The notes under the pieces: generated by a model | Database searches by the model: none | What the model was told of the DNA's origin: nothing | What the model saw: only the letters and a program-made list of their open reading frames with translations | Program-made: the position numbers and the translations under genes | Source of the DNA: an uncultured Clostridia bacterium | GTDB taxonomy: Bacteria > Bacillota > Clostridia > Saccharofermentanales > Saccharofermentanaceae | DNA: 53,041 nt | Direction: 5' to 3' | NCBI GenBank assembly: GCA_947303255.1 | Contig: CAMYXL010000010.1 | Coordinates: 1 to 53,041 of the forward strand | Shown here: positions 17,074-24,600 of the stretch, in pieces | Position numbering within the stretch: position 1 is the stretch's first letter | Layout of the letters: every line of letters begins with the position of its first letter

Positions 17074-18089
17074 TCATGTATTCCGAAAAGACCAGCATCG
17101 CTAAGAAGTTTATCGAAGAACTTGATTCACACGGCCAGAAGGTCCTTATCTTCGTTCACAGAAGTGTTGACGGAGACTGCATTGGATCTGCGTGCGGATT
17201 AAGTGAAGTTTTAAGATCACTCGGCTACGGATCAAAGGTCTGTATCTGTGAAGATCTCCCTTCGTATATGGATTACCTTGATTTCAGCGACTACATCGTA
17301 AGAGCTGATAAAGAGGAAATCGAAGCTCCTACTCTGGCTATCGCCACAGACTGTGCGGCAGGTTCGAGGATGGGTGATGCAGGTGACATTTTCGAGAAAT
17401 GTGAGAATAAGCTTATAGTCGATCATCATGCCACAGTTACAAATGACGGTGACAACAGATGGGTGGTTCCGGGTGCGTCTTCTGCATCGGAACTGATGTT
17501 CTATCTTTGCACGGAATTATGCAAGCTCAAGAACGTTGACTATAAGAAGATAATTACAAAGAAAGCGGCGATGTTTTTCTTGACGGGAATCATCACCGAT
17601 ACGGGAAGATTCTCGTACTCCAACACCAATCCGGAGACACTTGAGGTGTCAGCTGAATTGATGAGACTCGGAGGCGAGATCGCTCCTGTTATGTATAACT
17701 GTTACGACAGGAAAAAGCAGTGCGAACTTAAGATCTCCAGCCTTGCCTGTTCGATGGCGAGATTCGATCTTGACGGAAGGATCGCAACGACGGTCGTAAC
17801 GAGTGAACTGTTCGATAAGTGCGGTGCGGGAAGAGATGATATCGCTGAGGTCGTCTCAAGATTAAGAGACGTTGAAGGCGTTGACGTATCCATCGTTTTG
17901 AGAGAAGCGGAAGACGGCAAGATAAGAGTAAACATCAGATCCAACGAAGGATTTGATGCAGCTGCGTTCGCATCGTCTTATGACGGCGGAGGACACGTAA
18001 GAGCCGCAGGCTGCACTGTCGAAGGAAGAGACATAAACGAGTTGAGGGAAGAGATGGTCAAAAAGGCCATTGAACTTTTGAATGGTTGA
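17070..18089 (+). CDS. nrnA: DHH-family nanoRNase / pAp phosphatase NrnA
   Basis: A 339-residue DHH-DHHA1 phosphoesterase. The N-terminal DHH domain contains DGDCIGSA, ATDCAAGSRMG, VDHHAT and TDTGRFSYSNT; the C-terminal DHHA1 domain ends with GGGHVRAAGC. NrnA degrades 2-5 nucleotide RNAs and 3'-phosphoadenosine 5'-phosphate. The first motif reads HRSVDGDCIG rather than HxxPDGDAxG, so Pro is replaced by Val. It lies between rbfA and truB, the standard position, and overlaps both neighbours. Confidence 0.92.
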   Translation: MIMYSEKTSIAKKFIEELDSHGQKVLIFVHRSVDGDCIGSACGLSEVLRSLGYGSKVCICEDLPSYMDYLDFSDYIVRADKEEIEAPTLAIATDCAAGSRMGDAGDIFEKCENKLIVDHHATVTNDGDNRWVVPGASSASELMFYLCTELCKLKNVDYKKIITKKAAMFFLTGIITDTGRFSYSNTNPETLEVSAELMRLGGEIAPVMYNCYDRKKQCELKISSLACSMARFDLDGRIATTVVTSELFDKCGAGRDDIAEVVSRLRDVEGVDVSIVLREAEDGKIRVNIRSNEGFDAAAFASSYDGGGHVRAAGCTVEGRDINELREEMVKKAIELLNG

Positions 18090-19041
18090 TAATGATTTCG
18101 AGGGCAAGAACATACTGATACTTCTCGATAAGGATTCGGGAATGACTTCATTTGCCTGTGATTCGAAGATTAAAAGATTGCTTCATACTAAGAAGGTCGG
18201 ACATCTGGGAACATTGGACCCGTTTGCCACAGGTCTTCTTCCTTTGTGTGTCGGAAAAGGTCTTCGATATATTAGATTCGCGGATGATTATGACAAGACT
18301 TATGAGTGTGTCTGTGTTTTCGGAAAGACAACGGATACCCTTGATATCGAAGGTGAAGTAACGGGCGGAAAGATGCCGACAGCTGACGAACTTAAGGAAC
18401 TTATCGACAGTGACTTCAAGATCGTGCGCGATGCTTTCGAGAAAATGACTAAGATAACATCACAGGTACCGCCTAAGTATTCAGCGAAAAAGATCAACGG
18501 CAAGAAAGCATATGAACTTGCAAGGGAAGGAAAAGAAGTCGAGCTTAAACCTCATCCGGTCACGATCTATTCGATCGACATTAAATCAATTGATGTAGTT
18601 GATGAGACTTTCGAAGTTGACTTCGTTATCTCCTGCAGCAAGGGAACGTACATAAGGACTATCTGCGATGACGTTGGACGCGAAGTCGGATTCGGAGCAT
18701 ACGCGAAGAGTCTTAGAAGAGTTAAGTGCGGACCGTTCGATATAAGTGATGCGTACACGGTCGACGCTGTTGAGAAGATGCTGGAAGATGAGGATCTATC
18801 GTTTATCAAAGATGCATCTATGATAGTTGATGACATGCCTGAACTTAAGTTAAATGAAGTTCAGACATCGATGGTCAAATGCGGCAAGAAACTTGATGTA
18901 AGACCATTCAAAGAGATTACTTCTTCACATGCCTCAGATACGTTTTATAAAGCAACTTTTAACGGTGAAGTGATCGCCGTAATGTATGTGTCTGAAGAAG
19001 ACGGATACAAAAGACTTAGGATAGAGAGGATGCTCGCATGA
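18082..19041 (+). CDS. truB: tRNA pseudouridine(55) synthase TruB
   Basis: A 319-residue TruB: the catalytic Asp lies in VGHLGTLDPFATGLLP, with later blocks YECVCVFGKTTDTLDIEGEV, PPKYSAKKINGKKAYELAREG and SKGTYIRTICDDVG, and a C-terminal PUA-like extension. It makes pseudouridine 55 in the T-loop of tRNAs. Overlaps nrnA by eight bases and ribF by four, so the three are translationally coupled. Confidence 0.96.
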   Translation: MVDNDFEGKNILILLDKDSGMTSFACDSKIKRLLHTKKVGHLGTLDPFATGLLPLCVGKGLRYIRFADDYDKTYECVCVFGKTTDTLDIEGEVTGGKMPTADELKELIDSDFKIVRDAFEKMTKITSQVPPKYSAKKINGKKAYELAREGKEVELKPHPVTIYSIDIKSIDVVDETFEVDFVISCSKGTYIRTICDDVGREVGFGAYAKSLRRVKCGPFDISDAYTVDAVEKMLEDEDLSFIKDASMIVDDMPELKLNEVQTSMVKCGKKLDVRPFKEITSSHASDTFYKATFNGEVIAVMYVSEEDGYKRLRIERMLA

Positions 19042-19970
19042 CGGTAACACCGGAATTAGTTAAGTTTGCTGATGTGGCTGAAGGAAAAGGCCGCGTTATC
19101 GCGCTGGGCTTTTTTGACGGCGTGCATCTGGGACACCGCGAGATCATAAGGAAAACTGTTGAGTCTGCGGAAGAAAACGGATTAATTGCATCTGTTCTCA
19201 CGTTCAAGAATTTTAAGCTCAAGGATCCTACCGAACTTAGAAGTTATGATGAGAAACTTCAGATCTTCAAAGGTCTTGGAGTTCATCAGGTCATAAGTCT
19301 TGACTTCGACATGATCAAGGATATGGAAGCGGAAGTTTTCGTTGACGAAGTTTTATATAAGGAACTCAATGCCAAAGTTTTGGTATCCGGAACTGATTAT
19401 ACTTTTGGCAAAAACGCTGTAGGTAACGCAGATCTTTTGAAGTCCCTGTCGCTTCAAAGGGGCATCGAGACATTGATAGTTCCGGATGTATTTTTCGAGA
19501 ATGAAAAGTGTTCGTCTACGCTTATAAGAAATCTTCTTTCTGACGGAGATGTTGATAAGGCGAACGTGCTTCTCGGAGGCGAGAGTTTTTCTTATGAAGG
19601 AACTGTTGTAAGAGGGAAGATGCTGGGAAGCACACTGGGGTTCCCGACGGCAAATCTTCCGATACCTTCAGACAGGTTTAAGCCGAAGTTTGGTGTGTAC
19701 ATAACTCTTACGACTCTTGACGGAGTTAAGTACAAGTCCATATCAAATCTCGGATTAAGACCTACCGTGGAAGATTCCGATAACGTTAACATTGAGACGT
19801 TCATCTACGGCCACGAGGGGGAGCTTTACGGCAAGAAGATCAAGGTCGAACTTCTGGGATTCGTAAGACCTGAGCAGAAGTTCTCATCAGTGGACGAGCT
19901 CAAGGAACAGGTAGAATCCGACAAGAAAAAAGTGGCGATTTTGTGGGAAAAGGGTAAAATCTTAAACTGA
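19038..19970 (+). CDS. ribF: Bifunctional riboflavin kinase / FAD synthetase
   Basis: A 310-residue RibF. The N-terminal FAD synthetase has the nucleotidyl-transferase motif GFFDGVHLGHREII; the C-terminal riboflavin kinase has RGKMLGSTLGFPTANL and a Y-x-S-I-S-N-L-G-x-R-P-T block. It converts riboflavin to FMN and FAD. It closes the rimP operon, overlapping truB by four bases; its neighbour is lgt after a 53-base gap with a likely promoter. Confidence 0.96.
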   Translation: MTVTPELVKFADVAEGKGRVIALGFFDGVHLGHREIIRKTVESAEENGLIASVLTFKNFKLKDPTELRSYDEKLQIFKGLGVHQVISLDFDMIKDMEAEVFVDEVLYKELNAKVLVSGTDYTFGKNAVGNADLLKSLSLQRGIETLIVPDVFFENEKCSSTLIRNLLSDGDVDKANVLLGGESFSYEGTVVRGKMLGSTLGFPTANLPIPSDRFKPKFGVYITLTTLDGVKYKSISNLGLRPTVEDSDNVNIETFIYGHEGELYGKKIKVELLGFVRPEQKFSSVDELKEQVESDKKKVAILWEKGKILN

Positions 19971-19986
19971 TTATATATATAGATGA

Positions 19987-19992
19987 TAAAAT
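19987..19992 (+). promoter_or_regulatory. Candidate -10 element before lgt
   Basis: The string ATGATAAAATAT at 19982-19993 closely resembles the rimP promoter region (ATGTATGATAAAATAT). TAAAAT is the putative -10; no convincing -35 is seen 17 bases upstream. Confidence 0.4.
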
Positions 19993-20023
19993 ATCATTCG
20001 ATGAATGTTAGGAGAAATAATAT

Positions 20024-21097
20024 ATGACTGCGACAGAAGTAAGCTTTCCGAAGCTGGGAATACATTTTAACGTAGACAGCGTTGCCTTCAATTTATTCGG
20101 CATCGATGTCTATTGGTACGGCGTAATCATCGCACTGGGAATTCTTTTATGCGTTACCCTCGCGATGAAGCATTGTAAGGAGAACAGATTCTCTACTGAC
20201 CTTGTGGCAGATACGATCCTTGTTGCTCTTCCGGCAGCTATCGTCGGCGCGAGAGCTTACTACGTTATCTGCGAATGGGACAGTTACAAGGACAATCTTA
20301 AGAGTATCTTCGATACCAGATCCGGCGGCCTTGCTGTTTACGGCGGTATAATCGCTGCTCTTATCGCGATCTTTGTTATGTGCAAGATCCGTAAGATCCC
20401 GTTCTCCGCGATCCTTGACTACGGTATTCCTTATCTTCCTTTGGGACAGGCTATCGGCCGTTGGGGAAACTTCTTTAACCAGGAAGCATTCGGTACAACG
20501 ACTACACTTCCTTGGGGTATGACAAGTGACAAGGTTCAGGCATATCTTCGTGTTTACTGTAAGGACTTAGACAGCACGATGCCTGTTCATCCTACATTCC
20601 TTTATGAGTCGCTTGTTAATTTGGCTCTTTTCTTTATCCTTCTTTTTGTTCGAAAAAAATCAAAGCACAATTACGAAGCTACCTGCGTTTACCTCGTAGT
20701 TTACGGATTTGCCAGATTCTTCATCGAAGGACTTCGTACCGATTCACTTTATATCGGAAACACAGCGATCAGAACATCACAGCTTCTGTCGTTCATCCTT
20801 ATGGTCGTAGGTTTGGTATATATCTTCTATGCAAACGTTAAGAACGTTGAAAGAACATATATCCCTGAAAAGTTCCTCGTTCCAAAGGAAGAAGATAATA
20901 AGAACAAGACAGTAAAGATCATCAAGCCAACAGGCGAAGTTGAAGTTATTAAGGAAGAAACTAAAGAAGAAAACACTGAAGAGCCTTCCGAGAAAACAGA
21001 ACCGGAAGATGAAGTAGTTCATCTTATGGGCGAAGTAGCTGCGCCGGAAGAAGATGAAGAACCTTCTGAAGAAACAAAAGAAGAAACTGAAGAGTAA
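20024..21097 (+). CDS. lgt: Prolipoprotein diacylglyceryl transferase with acidic C-terminal tail
   Basis: The first 285 residues are a canonical Lgt: seven membrane segments, the GARAYYVICEW and GGLAVYGGIIAAL blocks and the signature GRWGNFFNQEAFG. It transfers diacylglyceryl from phosphatidylglycerol to the lipobox cysteine of prolipoproteins, such as the lipoprotein at 48561. Residues 290-357 form an added cytoplasmic tail, almost entirely Glu, Lys, Thr and Pro, not part of the standard enzyme. The rodA-like gene starts two bases after its stop. Confidence 0.95.
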   Translation: MTATEVSFPKLGIHFNVDSVAFNLFGIDVYWYGVIIALGILLCVTLAMKHCKENRFSTDLVADTILVALPAAIVGARAYYVICEWDSYKDNLKSIFDTRSGGLAVYGGIIAALIAIFVMCKIRKIPFSAILDYGIPYLPLGQAIGRWGNFFNQEAFGTTTTLPWGMTSDKVQAYLRVYCKDLDSTMPVHPTFLYESLVNLALFFILLFVRKKSKHNYEATCVYLVVYGFARFFIEGLRTDSLYIGNTAIRTSQLLSFILMVVGLVYIFYANVKNVERTYIPEKFLVPKEEDNKNKTVKIIKPTGEVEVIKEETKEENTEEPSEKTEPEDEVVHLMGEVAAPEEDEEPSEETKEETEE

Positions 21098-21099
21098 TA

Positions 21100-22230
21100 A
21101 TGGAAAAAGGCAAGTCAGGAATAGAGAGGTTAAGAAATAACAATTACCTCAGAACGGTAGATTATTATCTCATCGTTCCTGTTTTCCTGCTTACCGTTAT
21201 CGGAATATACGTTTTAAGTAAAGTATTATCATCAGGTTTCGAAGACTATCCGAACAATCTTTATAAGCAGATATTCGCGGCCGGCTTAGGTCTCATGATC
21301 ACGCTCGTTATCTGTCTTTTGGATACTCACTTCATGAAACTTGTAGGCTGGGCTATCTACGCCGCGGCCTTATTCCTTTTGATACTCGTTCCTATTGACG
21401 GCTTCTCGAACGTAGATAAGTGGGGTGCGGACTCATGGCTCAGTATCCCTGTCATCGGAATGTTCCAGCCCTCGGAATTGGCGAAGATAGGACTTGTAAT
21501 GGTGGCGTCGAATATTTTCGAGATGATGGGAGAAAAAGAGATAAGCCTCATTAAGGGCTTCGGACTTTTGGCTCTCGTATACGGACCTCCGATGCTCCTT
21601 ATCCTTAATCAGCCTGACTTGGGAACTGCAATGGTTATTGCATTCTCATTCGTATGTATCCTCTTTGTATGGGGAGTTAAATACAGATACTTCCTTCTTG
21701 CGATCTCAGCGGTAATCGTTATCGGTATTCCGTTCATCTGGAACTTCTATCTGAAGGCTTACCAGAAGAAGAGGATATTGTCTCTCGTTTTCGAGGGAAC
21801 AGATATCAGAGGTGAGTATAACCTTGTCCAGTCAAAGGCGGCTATCGCATCCGGAGGACTTGCGGGAAACCACACGGGCGTGTTTGTCCGAGTGCCTGTT
21901 AAAGAGTCGGACTTTATCTATTCGGCTGTATCCGAGCACCTTGGATTTATCGGAACGACGGCTGTACTTCTTCTCGCATTCTTCTTCCTGTGCCGCAGTA
22001 TCTACGTCGCAGCAAGATCAAACCGTAAAGCTTATTCCTACACGGTAATCGGCCTTACGGCTGCTTTCGCTTTCCACTTTATTGAGAATATGGGTATGTC
22101 CGTAGGACTTCTTCCTGTTACAGGTATTCCGCTCCCGTTTATAAGCTTGGGAGGTACCGCGATGATGGTTAACTACATATCCTTCGGAATAATACTGAAT
22201 ATCTCGATGGATCGTAAGATCTCAACGTAA
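21100..22230 (+). CDS. rodA: SEDS-family peptidoglycan glycosyltransferase, RodA-like
   Basis: A 376-residue polytopic protein of the SEDS family: about ten membrane segments, the FQPSELAKIG block, a catalytic-region loop (KKRILSLVFEGTDIRGEYNLVQSKAAIASGGLAGN) and the C-terminal MGMSVGLLPVTGIPLPFISLGGTAM signature. SEDS proteins polymerise glycan strands from lipid II with a class B PBP. The compact length and the position away from the dcw cluster favour RodA (elongation) over FtsW. Its stop overlaps the end of a convergent gene. Confidence 0.88.
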   Translation: MEKGKSGIERLRNNNYLRTVDYYLIVPVFLLTVIGIYVLSKVLSSGFEDYPNNLYKQIFAAGLGLMITLVICLLDTHFMKLVGWAIYAAALFLLILVPIDGFSNVDKWGADSWLSIPVIGMFQPSELAKIGLVMVASNIFEMMGEKEISLIKGFGLLALVYGPPMLLILNQPDLGTAMVIAFSFVCILFVWGVKYRYFLLAISAVIVIGIPFIWNFYLKAYQKKRILSLVFEGTDIRGEYNLVQSKAAIASGGLAGNHTGVFVRVPVKESDFIYSAVSEHLGFIGTTAVLLLAFFFLCRSIYVAARSNRKAYSYTVIGLTAAFAFHFIENMGMSVGLLPVTGIPLPFISLGGTAMMVNYISFGIILNISMDRKIST

Positions 22231-22494
22231 AAAGAAATAATAGACAACAGCTACGATTATGGCCTGAGCCACGAGCATAAACGGTACAGGGAAGACGAAA
22301 TACCACTTCTTGGTCTTGTGCCTGAATATAGACATTCCAAGTAAAGCACCCAAAGATCCGCCGATAGCGGCAAGCAAAAGGAGCGTAGAGATACGAACCC
22401 TTCTTTTGTGAGCTTTCGCTGCTGCCTTATCGATTCCGTATACGATAAAGGTCACTATATTAATAACGATCAGATATATAACTAAGTATTTCAT
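22222..22494 (-). CDS. DUF1294 family small membrane protein
   Basis: A 90-residue protein with three membrane segments and the DUF1294 core YGIDKAAAKAHKRRVRISTLLLLAAIGGSLGALLGMSIFRHKTKK. Function unknown. The most likely start is ATG at 22494; in-frame starts at 22509 and 22518 exist, none with a ribosome binding site. A TACAAT lies seven bases before 22494, which suggests a leaderless transcript. Its 3' end overlaps that of the convergent rodA gene by nine bases. Confidence 0.8.
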   Translation of the reverse strand: MKYLVIYLIVINIVTFIVYGIDKAAAKAHKRRVRISTLLLLAAIGGSLGALLGMSIFRHKTKKWYFVFPVPFMLVAQAIIVAVVYYFFLR

Positions 22495-22530
22495 GCAGAC
22501 CATTGTACCACTATTCAAGAATTGTTTAAA

Positions 22531-22576
22531 ATTCAGTATTGAACATTATACAGTAGTGTGTTATATTCAGTACTGT
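22531..22576. promoter_or_regulatory. Putative PadR operator
   Basis: The promoter is covered by symmetric and repeated elements: ATTCAGTA occurs at 22531-22538 and 22565-22572; TACAGTA (22549-22555) pairs with TACTGTA (22571-22577); CAGTACTG (22568-22575) is itself palindromic. Such dyads over the -10 suggest autorepression by PadR. Confidence 0.55.
22539..22567 (+). promoter_or_regulatory. Promoter of the padR operon
   Basis: TTGAAC at 22539-22544, 17-base spacer, TATATT at 22562-22567: a strong sigma-A promoter 39 bases ahead of the PadR start. Confidence 0.85.
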
Positions 22577-22605
22577 AAGAATAAAACTAGTGAAGGAGGT
22601 ACATA

Positions 22606-22926
22606 ATGAACATACAGTTCAAAAAAGGTGTTTTGGATATGTGTGTGCTCGCGATGCTTCGTGAGAAGGACAGTTACGGATACGATATAGCCGATTCTCT
22701 TTCAAAAAAGATCAAGCTTGCAGACGGCACAGTCTATCCGATCCTTCGTAAGTTGGCGGCAGACGGAATGGTCTGTACCTATCTTATGGAATCCCAGAAC
22801 GGCCCACCGAGAAAATACTATCATCTGACAGAAGCAGGTAAGGCAACACTGGATGAGTACATTAAAGATTGGGAAGAGTTTAACAAAGTAGTTACCGGAA
22901 TAATTGGAGGGCAAGACCTTGAATAA
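22606..22926 (+). CDS. PadR-family transcriptional regulator
   Basis: A 106-residue PadR with the winged-helix block KKGVLDMCVLAMLREKDSYGYDIADSLSKKIKLADGTVYPILRKLAADGMV and a short C-terminal helix for dimerisation. PadR proteins of this size in Bacillota often pair with a HAAS-domain membrane protein, exactly as here. A GGAGG ribosome binding site precedes the ATG. It is probably autoregulated through the dyads in its promoter. The ligand is unknown. Confidence 0.92.
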   Translation: MNIQFKKGVLDMCVLAMLREKDSYGYDIADSLSKKIKLADGTVYPILRKLAADGMVCTYLMESQNGPPRKYYHLTEAGKATLDEYIKDWEEFNKVVTGIIGGQDLE

Positions 22927-23467
22927 GAAAGAATATTTAGATCTTCTGAGTAAAGAACTCGGTTCGTTGCCTTATAACGATGTAAAAGAGATAACAGACG
23001 AGATCGATGCTCATTTTGAGATGGCAAAACAGGAGGGCAAGACTGAAGAACAGATATCCGACGATCTCGGTGATGTTCATGAACTTGCCAAGTCATATAT
23101 TAACTGCACACCTTATAAGCTCCCGCAGGTACTTAAGGACAAGGAGCCGAAGAAGAAGAGTTCGATATGGGCCAGGGTGTTCTCGGTCGCTATCTGCTGT
23201 GTAGCAGTTCCTATCACATTCGCATGGATCTGGTTTGATATCGGTATTGCAACAAAGATCATCGCCAGCAGCGGACTGTTTGTATTAAGACTTTCGAACA
23301 TCGGACACTATGGAGACTACAGGTTCGCAGCTTTGATGAGCCAGATCGGTTCCATCTTCTACGTGATATTCCTCGGATGCCTTTTGTACTTCGGAATAAG
23401 GCTTCTTTTGGCAGCCGGCAGGAAGTTCATTAGGTTCAACAGAAAGCTTTGGACAAGGGGGTTCTGA
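22919..23467 (+). CDS. HAAS-domain (DUF1700-like) membrane protein
   Basis: A 182-residue protein. The N terminus (KEYLDLLSKELGSLPYNDVKEITDEIDAHFEMAKQEGKTEEQISDDLGDVHELAKSY) is a HAAS signalling domain, and two membrane segments follow. HAAS proteins are the usual downstream partners of PadR regulators. The start is probably TTG at 22919, seven bases after GGAGGG and overlapping the PadR stop by eight bases, indicating coupled translation. Confidence 0.85.
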   Translation: MNKKEYLDLLSKELGSLPYNDVKEITDEIDAHFEMAKQEGKTEEQISDDLGDVHELAKSYINCTPYKLPQVLKDKEPKKKSSIWARVFSVAICCVAVPITFAWIWFDIGIATKIIASSGLFVLRLSNIGHYGDYRFAALMSQIGSIFYVIFLGCLLYFGIRLLLAAGRKFIRFNRKLWTRGF

Positions 23468-23470
23468 TAT

Positions 23471-23869
23471 ATGAAAAAAAGAGATATTGTAATCCTCATA
23501 GTCGGTATTTCGGCACTTGTCTTGGCTCTGATCTTTAAGAGCGTTGCAGGCGTATCTGCACTCAGGACATTCGGTCAGTCCGAAGACTGGCACGACATCA
23601 AGGGCTGGTTCAAGGACAGAGGTCATGACATCACGCATTTCAGCTTCAGTGATTTCAACAGCGAGTACGTCAAGATCGATAACAGCGGAATCCACATCGT
23701 TGACGGAGACGATGTGATCTCCATCGATAAGGAAGGAATCTTCGTAGGCGACGAAGACGATAAGGTCGTAATAGACAAGAACGGAGTTGTCGTAAAGAAT
23801 GACACAACAGATGTAACCATCGATAACTCAGGTGTACATGTAGACGAGACAGAAGCAACAGAAAACTGA
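23471..23869 (+). CDS. Membrane-anchored protein with four exact 16-residue repeats
   Basis: A 132-residue protein with one N-terminal membrane segment (residues 6-22) followed by a linker with WHDIKGWFKDRG. It then has four tandem repeats in which IDxxG recurs at residues 69, 85, 101 and 117, exactly 16 apart, each followed by a short beta-prone strand (IHIVDGDD, IFVGDEDD, VVVKNDTT, VHVDETEA). The pattern suggests a small beta-solenoid, strongly acidic and extracytoplasmic. I do not recognise the family. It is three bases after the HAAS gene, so is its partner in the PadR operon. Confidence 0.75.
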   Translation: MKKRDIVILIVGISALVLALIFKSVAGVSALRTFGQSEDWHDIKGWFKDRGHDITHFSFSDFNSEYVKIDNSGIHIVDGDDVISIDKEGIFVGDEDDKVVIDKNGVVVKNDTTDVTIDNSGVHVDETEATEN

Positions 23870-23894
23870 CGAGGGAAGACTCATAGAAAGGAAG

Positions 23895-23925
23895 AGGTTG
23901 TCACATAAGTGGCGGCCTTTTTCTT
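23895..23925 (+). terminator. Intrinsic terminator of the PadR operon
   Basis: GGTTGTCAC / GTGGCGGCC (three G-T pairs) with an ATAA loop, then TTTTTCTTTT. The following bases to 24040 are AT-rich, hold no gene, and lead to the mraZ promoter. Confidence 0.75.
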
Positions 23926-24040
23926 TTGCCTTTTTTCTCGAAAAAACTCGCTTCAAAGGACCTTTTCGAGCATCCAAAACCACTTTTGTAATAAAACTTG
24001 CGAATGTTACAAAAATATTAAACTTTTTTTGAAAATTCTA

Positions 24041-24069
24041 TTGCAAATGCCATGATTTACTAATAAAAT
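24041..24069 (+). promoter_or_regulatory. Promoter of the mraZ (dcw) cluster
   Basis: TTGCAA at 24041-24046, 17-base spacer, TAAAAT at 24064-24069. Transcription would start near 24076, giving a leader of about 90 bases. Confidence 0.8.
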
Positions 24070-24078
24070 GTACACATG

Positions 24079-24125
24079 TGGAGGAAATGGGAGCAAAAAA
24101 CCCATTTTGGGGAGAAAAGTGGAGA
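24079..24125 (+). promoter_or_regulatory. Four MraZ-box repeats in the mraZ leader
   Basis: GGAG preceded by TG or G occurs at 24080, 24090, 24111 and 24121: spacings of 10, 21 and 10 bases, one or two helix turns. MraZ is a ring-shaped repressor known to bind direct TGGGN-type repeats with 10-base periodicity just downstream of its own promoter, which fits position and spacing. Assignment to MraZ is by analogy. Confidence 0.7.
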
Positions 24126-24168
24126 ATATCCCGGAAATCTTCCCCATTGAATAAAACAGGAGTTAGAA

Positions 24169-24600
24169 GTGGCACGCGATATCAAGAAAATCGATGGCAA
24201 AGGCAGATTTATCATCCCGGCTAAGCTTAAGAATAAGTTTGGTGACGGTTTGGTTGCGACAATTAGCCTCGATCCTGGATATCTCTGTCTCTACACAGTT
24301 GCTGATTTCGAGAAGATCAAGGATCAGTTCAGAAAGAACAATTCTATGGATCCTGTGATCAGAGCATTGGCAAGAGCATTGATCGGTGAATCTTTGGAGA
24401 TCGTTCCTGATTCACAGGGCAGGATCAGTCTTACAAGTGAATTGTGGGAAAAGATCGGTGCTAAGCCGGGCGATGAGATCTGCGTAACTGACGTATTGGA
24501 TAAGATCGAGATCTGTACCAAGACTCATTACGAAGGCAACACTGTAGATATCAGTCAGCTTGTCGGCTTGGATCAGAAGTATTATGTTGAAGGACTCTGA
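24169..24600 (+). CDS. mraZ: Transcriptional regulator MraZ
   Basis: A 143-residue protein with two SpoVT-AbrB domains (KIDGKGRFIIPAKLKNKFGDG and EIVPDSQGRISLTSELWEKIGAKPGDEI). MraZ heads the dcw cluster and represses it by binding repeats near its promoter; four such repeats are present here. Start is GTG at 24169, seven bases after ACAGGAG. Its 3' end overlaps the start of rsmH by 17 bases. Confidence 0.95.
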   Translation: MARDIKKIDGKGRFIIPAKLKNKFGDGLVATISLDPGYLCLYTVADFEKIKDQFRKNNSMDPVIRALARALIGESLEIVPDSQGRISLTSELWEKIGAKPGDEICVTDVLDKIEICTKTHYEGNTVDISQLVGLDQKYYVEGL

